Of a DNA stretch of 64,000 nucleotides, positions 44,934-54,440 are shown one piece after another. The position numbers and the translations under genes are program-made. Position 1 is the first letter of the stretch. Each line of letters begins with the position of its first letter. The DNA lies in NCBI RefSeq assembly GCF_021869765.1, contig NZ_CP084580.1, forward strand, positions 1,798,001-1,862,000. Reading direction: 5' to 3'. The DNA comes from Chryseobacterium sp. MEBOG06. GTDB lineage: Bacteria; Bacteroidota; Bacteroidia; Flavobacteriales; Weeksellaceae. Under the pieces are notes generated by a model. The model was not told the DNA's origin, ran no database searches, and worked only from the letters and a program-made list of their open reading frames with translations.

Positions 44934-47270
44934 ATGCAAACATCTTTTTTTAAAATCGCGGCTGCCTCAGCTGCGCTCTGTTTCAGTACTTTAGCTGTAG
45001 CGCAGCAAAAATACTCGGTAAGCGGAACGGTAAAAGACCAAAAAAATGGGGAATTACTCGTCGGGGTGACGGTAAAAGTAGCTGAAGATCCTTCGATTAA
45101 CGTGGTAGCTAATGAATACGGATTCTATTCTCTATCATTGCCTGAGGGAAATTATAAAATGATTATTTCATATCCCGGCTACAAAGATTTCGAACAGTAT
45201 ATAAAAGTAGATCAAAATATTAAGCTGGACCTTCCTTTAAATCAGGAAGATAAAAATGAAAGAATAGCGAATATTGATGAAGTTATTATCTCCGGAGTAA
45301 AAAAAGATAAAAATCTTTCGACTGCTCAAATGGGTACGGAAACATTAAGCATTAAAAACATAGAGAAACTTCCTGTTTTATTCGGTGAAAAGGATGTGAT
45401 GAAAACCATCCAGTTATTGCCGGGGATTAAAAGCAATGGGGAAGGAAGCAGCGGATTCAGCGTTAGAGGAGGAGCAACAGACCAGAACCTAATATTACTA
45501 GATGAAGCGCCTGTTTATAACGCTTCGCATTTATTGGGATTCTTCAGTACGTTTAACAGTGATGCCTTGAAAGATGCAAGTATTATCAAAGGAAACAGTC
45601 CAGCTCAGTACGGAGGACGACTTTCTTCGGTAATGGATGTTAAAATGAAGGACGGAAATAATAAAGATTATAACGTCAATGGAGGAATTGGTTTAATCAG
45701 CAGCAGGCTGAGTGTGGAAGGGCCTATTCAAAAGGAAAAATCGTCATTCATAGTTTCAGGAAGAAGAACGTATGCCGATCTTTTTCTGAGAGGAACGGAC
45801 GATTTTAAAGACAGCAAGTTATACTTTTATGATCTTAATTTAAAAGCCAATTATCAGATCAACGAAAATAACCGTCTTTATTTATCAGGATATTTTGGAA
45901 GAGATGTGTTGGGAATAGGGAAGACCTTTGCAACAGATTGGGGAAATACAACAGGAACGTTACGATGGAACAGTATTATCAATAGCAAATTATTCTCTAA
46001 TACGTCATTGATTTACAGTGATTATGATTATAAGATCAGTTTGGAAAGCAATGATAATACCTTTGGTTTAAATTCAAAAATTCAAGACTGGAACCTGAAA
46101 CAGGATTTCACTTGGTTTGCAGGAAATAAGCATTCTGTTCGTTTTGGTCTGCAGTCTATTTATCATAACATTACGCCGAGCAGTGCTTCGGGAACGAGCG
46201 TGAGCAGTTTTCCAAGAAATCCGAGAAAATCATGGGAAAACGCAGTGTACATCAATGATGATTTTAAAGCAACTGAAAAGTTAACCGTTAATTATGGATT
46301 AAGACTTTCCGGTTTCAGTGTTTTAGGAGGCGATACATTTAATACGTACGAAAACGGAAATCTTACCGACAGTCGATTTTTAGAAAAAGGAAAATTTGGA
46401 AAAACCTATGTAAATCTTGAACCAAGAATTACAGCGAATTACAGAATCAATGAAGTTAGCAGTATTAAGGGAGGATATTCTCGAAATACACAAAACTTAC
46501 ACCTTTTAAGCAACAGCAGCAGCGGAAACCCTACCGATCAGTGGATTGGAAGCAGTTATACGGTGAAGCCTGAAATTGCAGATCAGATAAGTGCAGGATA
46601 CAGCAGAAACTTTAAGAATAACAATTACGAAGTGAATGCAGAGATTTATTATAAATCAATGCAAAATCAAATCGACTTTAAAAATGGGGCTCAAATCTCA
46701 TTTGATACCGCTGCCGATGTAGAAAGTGAATTACTTTTTGGTAAAGGAAGAGCGTATGGTTTAGAATTAATAGCGAAAAAGAAAAGCGGAAAATTAACCG
46801 GTTGGATTTCTTACACATTATCTAAAACCGAAAGAAAAATTGATGGCATTAACGATAATGAATGGTACAATGCAAGAATGGATAAAACCCATGACCTTTC
46901 TATCGTTGCAACATATGAAGTGAATAAAAAGTGGTCGGTTTCAGGATTATTCCTTTACAGTACAGGAAATGCCGTTACTTTTCCAACAGGAAAGTATGAG
47001 TTGAACGGACAAACAATATTCCAGTACAGCAACAGAAATGCAGACAGAATGCCTGCGTATCACAGAATGGATTTAAGTGCCACGTATGAACCGGATTCTA
47101 ACAAACGTTTCAAAGGCTCTTGGTCATTCGGGATTTACAATGTGTACGGTCGTGAAAATGCTTATACCATTACGTTTGAAGATAATCCGAACAATCCAGG
47201 AACAACGCGCGCTATGCAGACCTCATTATTCCGTTGGGTACCTAACATCACTTACAATTTCAAATTTTAA
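44934..47270 (+). CDS. TonB-dependent receptor with CarboxypepD-like domain
   Basis: The 778-residue protein has a signal peptide, a carboxypeptidase-regulatory-like domain (about 25-100; SGTVKDQKNGELLVGVTV, YPGYKDF), a plug with SGFSVRGGATDQNLILLDEAP, and a barrel ending in an aromatic FKF. It is of the type paired with DUF4249 lipoproteins, and the next gene, 3 bases on, is one. Its cargo is unknown; such pairs are proposed to import nutrients or metal complexes. Confidence 0.9.
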   Translation: MQTSFFKIAAASAALCFSTLAVAQQKYSVSGTVKDQKNGELLVGVTVKVAEDPSINVVANEYGFYSLSLPEGNYKMIISYPGYKDFEQYIKVDQNIKLDLPLNQEDKNERIANIDEVIISGVKKDKNLSTAQMGTETLSIKNIEKLPVLFGEKDVMKTIQLLPGIKSNGEGSSGFSVRGGATDQNLILLDEAPVYNASHLLGFFSTFNSDALKDASIIKGNSPAQYGGRLSSVMDVKMKDGNNKDYNVNGGIGLISSRLSVEGPIQKEKSSFIVSGRRTYADLFLRGTDDFKDSKLYFYDLNLKANYQINENNRLYLSGYFGRDVLGIGKTFATDWGNTTGTLRWNSIINSKLFSNTSLIYSDYDYKISLESNDNTFGLNSKIQDWNLKQDFTWFAGNKHSVRFGLQSIYHNITPSSASGTSVSSFPRNPRKSWENAVYINDDFKATEKLTVNYGLRLSGFSVLGGDTFNTYENGNLTDSRFLEKGKFGKTYVNLEPRITANYRINEVSSIKGGYSRNTQNLHLLSNSSSGNPTDQWIGSSYTVKPEIADQISAGYSRNFKNNNYEVNAEIYYKSMQNQIDFKNGAQISFDTAADVESELLFGKGRAYGLELIAKKKSGKLTGWISYTLSKTERKIDGINDNEWYNARMDKTHDLSIVATYEVNKKWSVSGLFLYSTGNAVTFPTGKYELNGQTIFQYSNRNADRMPAYHRMDLSATYEPDSNKRFKGSWSFGIYNVYGRENAYTITFEDNPNNPGTTRAMQTSLFRWVPNITYNFKF

Positions 47271-47273
47271 ATC

Positions 47274-48080
47274 ATGAAGAATACATTTTTTATTATATTA
47301 TCCCTGTTGGCATTAACGTCTTGTGAAAAAGAAATCGACCTCGATCTAGACGATAAAAGCGGAACCATCGTTATTGAAGGAAATATCACTAATCAAGCAG
47401 GACCACACACGGTAAGAATTACAAAATCGGTGGCTTTTACTCAAAATAACCAATATCCTGCAATTGCAGATGCTCAGGTTATTTTAAGTGATAACACAGG
47501 ACAAACTGAAACCTTGCATTACGTAGGTGACGGAAAATACCAGACGAATGCTTTTACGGTGGTAACAGGAAGAACCTATACGATGAAAGTACAGGCTGAA
47601 GGAAAGCAGTATACTGCACAAAGCACGATGCCTGCCGTGGTGGCTTTTGAAGGACTTACGCAGGATTCATTTGTTTTTGGAGGCGTAACAACATATACGC
47701 TTCTACCTATTTTTACAGATCCTATAGCGTTAGGAAACCGTTATCTGTTTAGGTTTACGGTTAATAATAAACCTAAAAAGACATTCAATGTATTTTCAGA
47801 TAACGTGAATAATGGGTTACCTAATCAACGATCTTTATTTCTTCCTAATGATGACAGCGATGATGCTGACGCCGTTAAAGTGGTAGTAGGCGATACCATC
47901 CACGTTGAAATGCAGAGTATTGATAACAATATCTTTACGTTCTACAGTGCGCTTCTTCAAATTACGGGAGAAAATGGAGGTGGTGTTACGCCTTCCAATC
48001 CGCCAAGTAATATCAGCAATGGTGCTTTAGGATATTTCTCGGCACACACCTCAAGCACAAAAGATTTTGTAATTCAGTAG
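47274..48080 (+). CDS. DUF4249 lipoprotein
   Basis: The 268-residue protein has lipobox LTSC at about residue 17, followed by CEKEIDLDLDDKSGTIVIEG, a typical DUF4249 start. Beta-rich domains follow (VTGRTYTMKVQAEGK). It probably lies on the cell surface as a partner of the upstream receptor. No terminator with a T-run is obvious after it. Confidence 0.87.
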   Translation: MKNTFFIILSLLALTSCEKEIDLDLDDKSGTIVIEGNITNQAGPHTVRITKSVAFTQNNQYPAIADAQVILSDNTGQTETLHYVGDGKYQTNAFTVVTGRTYTMKVQAEGKQYTAQSTMPAVVAFEGLTQDSFVFGGVTTYTLLPIFTDPIALGNRYLFRFTVNNKPKKTFNVFSDNVNNGLPNQRSLFLPNDDSDDADAVKVVVGDTIHVEMQSIDNNIFTFYSALLQITGENGGGVTPSNPPSNISNGALGYFSAHTSSTKDFVIQ

Positions 48081-48270
48081 AAATATTCCTCTTTAGCTGT
48101 TATGAGTGGAAAAATATACAAACAATAAAATCCTGACGAATAGAGAGCGTTTTTGTTTTAAATAGATGGCAATTACCAGGGAATCTCAAACTAAATGAAG
48201 AATAAAACGTTGAGATCAGTAACAAAAAATATCTTTCAAATCGAAGGATATTTTTGTGACTTAGTTTTTT

Positions 48271-48669
48271 CTATAACAAATCTTTATTTGAAGATCTGTT
48301 GGTGAATAGCATATATGCTAATCCTAAACTAACACCCGCCAACACTGCCATTTTAGTTTTCTTTGAGGGAGCCGGAAACATGGTTTCGCCATAAATCCTA
48401 TGAGGTTCTGATGATTGATATAAAACATTTCTGTCATCAGAAGAGGCTTTTTTAATCTTCATCATCAATCGCATTCCTGTGGAGGCTATATTCATGATAG
48501 GTTTAGGAAATGCACCATAAACATTCTTTAAGAGCATAGAAGCAGTATCTGGAAATAAATCTTTCCGTGGATTTTTTGCCAATTCAACTATTTTGGCTGC
48601 AGTATCTCTGGGATCTGCTGCAAAATTTACATTAACAGGAAACCCATTTTCAAATTCACTAAAGTGTAT
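48271..48669 (-). pseudogene. 3' fragment of a short-chain dehydrogenase (SDR) gene
   Basis: The open frame runs without a good start from just after a TAA (48670-48672) to a TAG (48271-48273). The 132 residues read as an SDR C-terminal tail: AADPRDTAAKIVELAKNPRK then YQSSEPHRIYGETM. The Rossmann fold and the YxxxK catalytic part are absent. A TTG-initiated 103-residue version exists but is unlikely to be functional. It is a decayed neighbour of the tRNA-end scar. Confidence 0.6.
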
Positions 48670-48762
48670 TTATGGTTTAAAAACCTGAGCTAAACTGGAA
48701 AGGGATAAGTATGAAAACATTAGAAGGTGGTAAAGAAGCCTTCGGAGAAAGAGGAAAAATAT

Positions 48763-48924
48763 ATGGAAACTAAAAAAGCAACAATTAAAAGAGAAGATGC
48801 CAATACATATTTGGTGCTAGAGGTTGGAGAAGCTCCACTTCAAATAATACTTACTGATGACAATCCGAACAATGTCGAAATGGTATTTAATCCCTCTCTC
48901 CGCAAGAGCAGAAAGCATCATTGA
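48763..48924 (+). pseudogene. Small ORF whose C-terminus runs into a tRNA-end scar
   Basis: From the ATG at 48763 the frame encodes 53 residues. Residues 1-42 look like a normal small protein (IKREDANTYLVLEVGEAP; IILTDDNPNN). From residue 43 (NPSLRK ...) the codons are the tRNA-Ser 3' end (48889-48906) and its terminator hairpin. The natural C-terminus was probably replaced by recombination at the tRNA end. The gene may be inactive. Confidence 0.5.
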
Positions 48925-48942
48925 TATTAATGATGCTTTTTT
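48889..48942 (+). repeat. tRNA-Ser 3'-end scar with terminator, copy 2
   Basis: AATCCCTCTCTCCGCAAG (48889-48906) equals the end of both tRNA-Ser genes (AATCCCTCTCTCTCCGCA) with two bases missing. The downstream hairpin AAAGCATCATT/AATGATGCTTT (48912-48942) ends in six T and is shared with 41208-41237. It fits an attachment-site remnant. Confidence 0.65.
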
Positions 48943-49062
48943 ATGTTCTGTTGTTAGTTTTAATGGTCTTATTAAATGAGATCAGAAGTTAACCATACTA
49001 CATAAAGCTTACTGAATGGAAGTTTGGATGATGAACCTTTAATAATCAAATCCATATCTACT

Positions 49063-50715
49063 CTAATAGTTAGTACTTATGCCAAGAGAAAATCCGGCAC
49101 TTTCGGGTACGAATCTGCAGACTCCTCCTACACACAACAGTCCTCCACGCTGTCTTCCGTAAGAAGCCTGAATTCTGGTACTATTTTTCCTGAAAACAAG
49201 TCCTGCTGTATAATAATGAAGCTGTTTTTCCTTTTCAGGATTCCCGTAATTATAAAGGTTGTTGATGAATACAGACCAATTTTTTTTGAAATTGTATTCT
49301 GCCAAGCCTGCCATCCAGTTACCATGATAACCGTCTGCCCACTGGTGCTGTAATTCTAACTTCATAGAACTTTTACTGAACCTGTAGATATTATCCAAAA
49401 CAACGGTTTGGGCTTTTACTTCACCGGTTGTTTCTTCTGTACGGTAAGTATTGTAATATTGATTAATGAAAACAAGAGCAATTTTCCAGTTCTCCTTCAA
49501 TCGTGTTCTGATATCTAAGCTTTGGTCAGAATAGTATTTTTCTCCTAATTTTAAGAATTCTGTTTCGTAATTCTGATCATCATTGATATAAGAACGGTAT
49601 TTGCCTTTTAAACCGTACCAATTAGAAATATTCAGAGACAGATCCGTTCCGTATTTACCTCCCAGTAATGTTTCTTTTTTTATTTTATAAAAAACGTCAA
49701 ATTGTGAACCGATTTCTCCAGCTTTTTTTTGCGACAGAAAAGTAAGTTGCGGCTGTGCCTGATAAACATATATATTGGCTAAACTGTAATCAAACTGTTT
49801 GGTAAGCGCAGGGATATAGTTCAGAATTGCATTGTTATAAATGTTTCCGATCTGATCTCTTTGGGAATACAAACTAAAATTTTCTAATCTTCTGAGATTG
49901 GCGATAATTCCAAAATTATTTGTTGCGTAAGATAGATTAAGGTAGTAAGCATTTCCTGAAAAGATGTTATTGGGATCCAAAGTAGTGACTTGCTTTATGT
50001 TGTCTTTGGTCTTGTATAAATATTCGAATTCCAGGGAAAATTTGGAGTATTCCATTTTTAGGCGACTTCCGTAAATGCTTACATTTTTCGGATATATAAT
50101 GTTTGTTTTATTGTCTTCATTTTTAGTGACATAACTAAAGCCGGTACTTGTTCTCAGCTTTTTTATTTTCATTAGAGAATCAAGTCTTACTTCAGCGTCC
50201 AATCCTCCAATGAGGCCGTTTGTTAATCCGAACCCGGATCGTTGTTTTCCAAGGAGGGCTTTCAATGTTATAATCTGTGCAGGATCTGTATATTTTATCC
50301 TTCCTCCTAAAAGAGAATTGGCGATCCCAAGCTGTTTATCTTCCCACAGGCGTAACGCTAATCCGCTTCCGAACTGTTCATAAAAATGCCCAATAGTTGC
50401 ATCTATACCAGATTTTTCATTGGAATAATTGATGTAATAAGTACCTAAATTTGTTTTTTTAAAAGCCGGATTGTAATTAAGTAATGCATCCGGTTCGTAA
50501 GATTCCAGCTGTGCACCAAGAGTGAAATCCTTGATTTTATAACTTGCGTTCAGATAGTTGTTGGACCTGAATCTTTGAGCTGCTTCTTTTTCAGTAAGCT
50601 TAATTTTATTATCATCAATATAATACTGAGAATTAGATTCCAGATTAACGGTCAGCTGACAAAATATTTTAACACTAAAAAGTAAGAGTGTTCCGGTAAT
50701 TAATTTATTCTGCAT
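49063..50715 (-). CDS. DUF6029 outer-membrane barrel-like protein
   Basis: I take the ATG at 50715 as start, giving 550 residues with signal peptide MQNKLITGTLLLFSVKIFCQ. The body is rich in aromatic beta hairpins (FSLEFEYLYK, YGTDLSLNISNWYG), as in outer-membrane barrels, and ends GFSLGISTNY. I recognise it as DUF6029-type; function unknown. LLCVGGVCRFVP near the end holds a conserved Cys pair. The stop of the upstream TlpA-like gene is 10 bases before its start, so the two form an operon. Confidence 0.75.
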   Translation of the reverse strand: MQNKLITGTLLLFSVKIFCQLTVNLESNSQYYIDDNKIKLTEKEAAQRFRSNNYLNASYKIKDFTLGAQLESYEPDALLNYNPAFKKTNLGTYYINYSNEKSGIDATIGHFYEQFGSGLALRLWEDKQLGIANSLLGGRIKYTDPAQIITLKALLGKQRSGFGLTNGLIGGLDAEVRLDSLMKIKKLRTSTGFSYVTKNEDNKTNIIYPKNVSIYGSRLKMEYSKFSLEFEYLYKTKDNIKQVTTLDPNNIFSGNAYYLNLSYATNNFGIIANLRRLENFSLYSQRDQIGNIYNNAILNYIPALTKQFDYSLANIYVYQAQPQLTFLSQKKAGEIGSQFDVFYKIKKETLLGGKYGTDLSLNISNWYGLKGKYRSYINDDQNYETEFLKLGEKYYSDQSLDIRTRLKENWKIALVFINQYYNTYRTEETTGEVKAQTVVLDNIYRFSKSSMKLELQHQWADGYHGNWMAGLAEYNFKKNWSVFINNLYNYGNPEKEKQLHYYTAGLVFRKNSTRIQASYGRQRGGLLCVGGVCRFVPESAGFSLGISTNY

Positions 50716-50725
50716 AGGAAAATAA

Positions 50726-51208
50726 TTAATTATTACTATTACATTCTTTGATTTTTGCAATCAGTTCATCCTCATCTCCGGCAGAATATCCAACATGGGA
50801 ATAGACTATTTTTCCTTTATGAATTAGTATCATATAGGGGATACTGTTGATATTTAAAGCTCTTTTTAATGTTTGATTGGGATCTAGTAATATGCGGTAA
50901 GGCCATCCTTTACTTTTTATGACGGTTTTTACCTTTGAAGTGGTGCGCGCATCATCTGTAGATACTGCATACATCTTAAAGTTTGCTTCCTTTTGCCAGG
51001 CATCATATTTATCATTAATCGTGCTGAGTTCTTCCATACAGGGCAGGCACCATGTTGCCCAGAAGCTCATTACTACAGGTTCTGAGGAATCCATTTTTGA
51101 AACATTTATTTTTTCGCCATCCAGATTGCTGATGGAAACATTTGGGATTTCTTGAGAATAGCAAAAGCTAAGAGTCAGGAGTAATGAAAGAGATAATATT
51201 TTCCTCAT
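50726..51208 (-). CDS. TlpA-like thioredoxin-family lipoprotein/periplasmic protein
   Basis: Starting at the ATG at 51208, the protein has 160 residues with signal peptide MRKILSLSLLLTLSFCYSQ and a thioredoxin fold with FWATWCLPCMEEL and a cis-Pro in NINSIPYMILI. It probably reduces or isomerises disulfides in the periplasm. It forms an operon with the DUF6029 gene and is divergent from the Omp28 genes, which also carry CxxC motifs. Confidence 0.87.
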   Translation of the reverse strand: MRKILSLSLLLTLSFCYSQEIPNVSISNLDGEKINVSKMDSSEPVVMSFWATWCLPCMEELSTINDKYDAWQKEANFKMYAVSTDDARTTSKVKTVIKSKGWPYRILLDPNQTLKRALNINSIPYMILIHKGKIVYSHVGYSAGDEDELIAKIKECNSNN

Positions 51209-51412
51209 ATTGTAAAATTTTATTTTCAAATATATGTAATATTTATTATAGTATATTGTATAATTGTATATATTTACTGAATTAAATGTAATTAAAATGT
51301 GTTTTTATTGAATTTTTAATATGTCTTGAAAGTAAATTATTAACCATTTAATTGTATTGACTTTCTTAAAATCGTAAAAACTTAAAGTTTTAATTTAAAA
51401 TTTTATATAAAC

Positions 51413-52468
51413 ATGAAAAAAAGCTTATTATTTCTTCATAGTGTGATTTTTATTTTTTTGTTACTCTGCTCCTGTAAAGGGAATGAGAGCGATGAAGGAA
51501 ATTCAGCGGTGACGTATATTTCTGTCTCCTCTGAAGGCGGAAATGAAAAATTACTGGGAAAGACATTTACTTTTAAAGTAAAAGACAACCTTAGCAGTGA
51601 TGTAACATCACAAAGTAAAATATATGTCAATAACCAGCTTATAAATGGAAATACCTATACTCCCCTTGAAAAAGGAACCTACAATGTAAAAGCAACTTAT
51701 AAAGATCTGCCTGTAAATCCTATTTCAGTAAATTCTGTAGTAAATGAAGGGGTTGCCTTTAAGCATAGGATTTTATATGAAGATTTTACGGGGACCTGGT
51801 GCGGATACTGCACAATAGCATTGGCAAGACATGATAATTTGTCTTTGCAGACAGGAGATTATGTTTTTATGGGGATTCATGGCCCGGAAGGAACTACTGA
51901 TCCCTGGGCTAATGCAACGAGTACAGAGATGGAGGTGCTGAAAAATATCACAGAATGGCCAGGTATGTTTATCAATAGGAATATTGTTTGGGTATATGAT
52001 TCCAATTATACAGATATGTCACTTCCGCTCAGTCAGATTAAGGCTTACAGTAGAATAGGGATTAAGATGAATTCTACGATTTCCGGAAACAAAGTAAATA
52101 TAGAGGCCAGGGTCTTCTTTACGGAAAATCTTGACAATCTTAAGATTGCAGCCTTTATTGTGGAAGATGAATTGGTACATAATCAAAAAAACTATATCGG
52201 AACGCTTTATGGTGGTGGCAGTGCAATTTATAATTACACCCACCATAATGTTTTACGAAACAAACTGGGATCTGTAACCGGAGATCCTATTCCTGATTCA
52301 CAAACGGTAATCTCGAACGAATATATAAGATCATTCCAATATAACATCTTATCCGGATTCAATCCTGAACATTTGAAAGTAATTATTATGATACTGGATG
52401 AAAATGGAAGTGTATTGAATGTTAGAGAAGAAAAAATAGGAACAAATAACAGTTACGAATTTTTATAA
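51413..52468 (+). CDS. Omp28-related lipoprotein with CxxC
   Basis: The 351-residue protein has a lipoprotein signal (LLLCSC; Cys at about 21), a short Ig-like N-terminal part and the Omp28-type thioredoxin-like domain with EDFTGTWCGYCTIA near residues 124-137. It ends without a T9SS domain, so it is probably lipid-anchored on the surface. The next gene encodes a second Omp28-type protein with a T9SS domain, 31 bases downstream. Confidence 0.85.
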   Translation: MKKSLLFLHSVIFIFLLLCSCKGNESDEGNSAVTYISVSSEGGNEKLLGKTFTFKVKDNLSSDVTSQSKIYVNNQLINGNTYTPLEKGTYNVKATYKDLPVNPISVNSVVNEGVAFKHRILYEDFTGTWCGYCTIALARHDNLSLQTGDYVFMGIHGPEGTTDPWANATSTEMEVLKNITEWPGMFINRNIVWVYDSNYTDMSLPLSQIKAYSRIGIKMNSTISGNKVNIEARVFFTENLDNLKIAAFIVEDELVHNQKNYIGTLYGGGSAIYNYTHHNVLRNKLGSVTGDPIPDSQTVISNEYIRSFQYNILSGFNPEHLKVIIMILDENGSVLNVREEKIGTNNSYEFL

Positions 52469-52499
52469 AATATTTTAACACTTTAAAAATCAAAATTAC

Positions 52500-54374
52500 A
52501 TGAAAAAGATTTTATTTATTATTGGTATTTTTCTATTTGGATTATACCAATCACAGACTTACTACAGTCAGAACTTTAACACCCCGGGACTCAACGGGTG
52601 GGTAAGTACAGACATTGATGGAGATACTTATCAATGGAGTAATATGAACGTTTCATCTATAAATCCGGATTTTGGGACAGGATCACTGGTTTCTTTCTCT
52701 TATATAAGTGTTATCAATGCAGGAGTAACGCCTGATAATCTTGTCACTTCACCGTTAATCAACCTGGGCACGGTTAGTGCATCTAACGTTTTCCTGAAGT
52801 ATGATCTGGCAACACATATAGATTATCCTGAGGAGAAGTACTCAGTATATGTTACGACTTCTAATAACTCAGGAGTGATAACAGCTAGTAGCCCTGTTTT
52901 TACAGAAACAGTTGCAGCAGGCGGTTTCCAAAAAAGATCAATCGATCTTACATCTTTTATCGGACAGCAGGTTTATGTTTCATTCAGACATTATGATTGT
53001 AATGATCAATTTTATTTAGTTGTAGACAATGTTGAGGTGAAAACTATTGCAGATAAAGATATTGCTCTGAAAAAAGTGTCTTTAGATCGGTATGGGGTGA
53101 CTAATTCAAATTATACTATTAAAGCAACAGTGACGAATAATGGTACAGAAACTATTAATAACATCACTGTTAACTGGAATGACGGGACAGCAGATCATAT
53201 TTCCACAATAGCATTAGCCGTTCCTTTGGCTTCAGGGGAGGAAACAATTGTCAATCATCCTGTTTCTGTAAATTATTCATCAGTTGTAGATAAAAATATT
53301 GATGTTACTGTTACGCAGGTTAATGGTGCAGCAGATGCTACTCCTGCGGATAACAGCCTTACCACAACCTTCAACACCGTAAGTCAGAATTCTACTAAAA
53401 AAGTTCTGATAGAAGAAGGGACCGGTACATGGTGCGGATGGTGCCCAAGGGGTACGGTTGCAATGAATTATATGGACATCAATTTTCCTGATAATTTTAT
53501 AGGAATTGCAGTACATAACAATGATCCTATGGAGGTCGCTGCATATAATACAGGGGCAGCATTTTCCGGATTTCCGGGAATGAATGTAGATAGAGTCTTT
53601 TTAGGTGAATCAGTAAGTACTACTGACATGACCTCTTATGTTAACGAGAGAAAAAATATTGTAGTTCCGGCTCAGCTGGATGGCTCGGCCTCTTTATCAG
53701 GAGATCAGCTTACTTTTAATGCATCGGCTACATTCAGAACTAATTTTACTAATGCCAACTTCAGATTTGCTGTAGTTTTAATAGAAGATGGAGTAAAAGG
53801 TACAATTGCAGGTTATAAACAAACCAATTATTATGCAAACAATGCATATGGACCCATGGGAGGTTTTGAAGGCTTACCTAATCCGGTTCCTGCAGCACAA
53901 ATGGAATACAATCATGTAGGAAGAATGCTGTTAGGAGGTTATACAGGGCAGGCAGGATCAATTCCGACTACTCTTACAGATGGACAGAATGTAATCTATA
54001 CTTTTAATGCAACTATCCCTCCAACATACAATATGGGCAAAATAAAAGCAGTAGTACTTCTACTGGATGCCGGTACAGGTGAAGTTGTGAATGCACGTTC
54101 TTTTATATTGAGTAGTTTAGGTACGAATGATGCAGAAACCAATGCAAACTATCTTACAATATATCCTAATCCAGCTGCAGATTACATCAAAGTGCAGGCA
54201 AATCATAACGTAGATCTAAGGTTTTATGACGCTTCAGGAAAGCTTGTTTTAGAGAAGTCTAATGTCATTCCGGACAGCCCCGTTTCTGTTCAGGCATTAA
54301 GCAAAGGGGTCTATATGGTTTCTATAATAGAAAAGAAATCAAAGTCTAAAACCCAAAAATTAATTATAAAATAA
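52500..54374 (+). CDS. T9SS-secreted Omp28-type protein with CxxC
   Basis: The 624-residue protein has signal peptide MKKILFIIGIFLFGLYQSQ, a choice-of-anchor-J-like N-terminal domain (about 20-180), an Ig-like CARDB-type domain (about 185-290), the Omp28 domain with EEGTGTWCGWCPRG near residue 301-314, and a type A T9SS C-terminal domain (LTIYPNPAADYIKV ... QKLIIK). It would be exported by the type IX system to the cell surface. It follows the lipoprotein Omp28 gene in what looks like one unit. Confidence 0.88.
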   Translation: MKKILFIIGIFLFGLYQSQTYYSQNFNTPGLNGWVSTDIDGDTYQWSNMNVSSINPDFGTGSLVSFSYISVINAGVTPDNLVTSPLINLGTVSASNVFLKYDLATHIDYPEEKYSVYVTTSNNSGVITASSPVFTETVAAGGFQKRSIDLTSFIGQQVYVSFRHYDCNDQFYLVVDNVEVKTIADKDIALKKVSLDRYGVTNSNYTIKATVTNNGTETINNITVNWNDGTADHISTIALAVPLASGEETIVNHPVSVNYSSVVDKNIDVTVTQVNGAADATPADNSLTTTFNTVSQNSTKKVLIEEGTGTWCGWCPRGTVAMNYMDINFPDNFIGIAVHNNDPMEVAAYNTGAAFSGFPGMNVDRVFLGESVSTTDMTSYVNERKNIVVPAQLDGSASLSGDQLTFNASATFRTNFTNANFRFAVVLIEDGVKGTIAGYKQTNYYANNAYGPMGGFEGLPNPVPAAQMEYNHVGRMLLGGYTGQAGSIPTTLTDGQNVIYTFNATIPPTYNMGKIKAVVLLLDAGTGEVVNARSFILSSLGTNDAETNANYLTIYPNPAADYIKVQANHNVDLRFYDASGKLVLEKSNVIPDSPVSVQALSKGVYMVSIIEKKSKSKTQKLIIK

Positions 54375-54387
54375 CAAACTTAAACTC

Positions 54388-54424
54388 AAATCAGGAAAGC
54401 TCAAACTTTTGGTTTTCCTGATTT
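54388..54424 (+). terminator. Hairpin between the Omp28-type and T9SS genes
   Basis: AAATCAGGAAA (54388-54398) pairs with TTTCCTGATTT (54414-54424) around 15 bases. The T content after it is modest, so it may be a partial terminator. Confidence 0.65.
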
Positions 54425-54440
54425 CTTAATATTTAAACTT

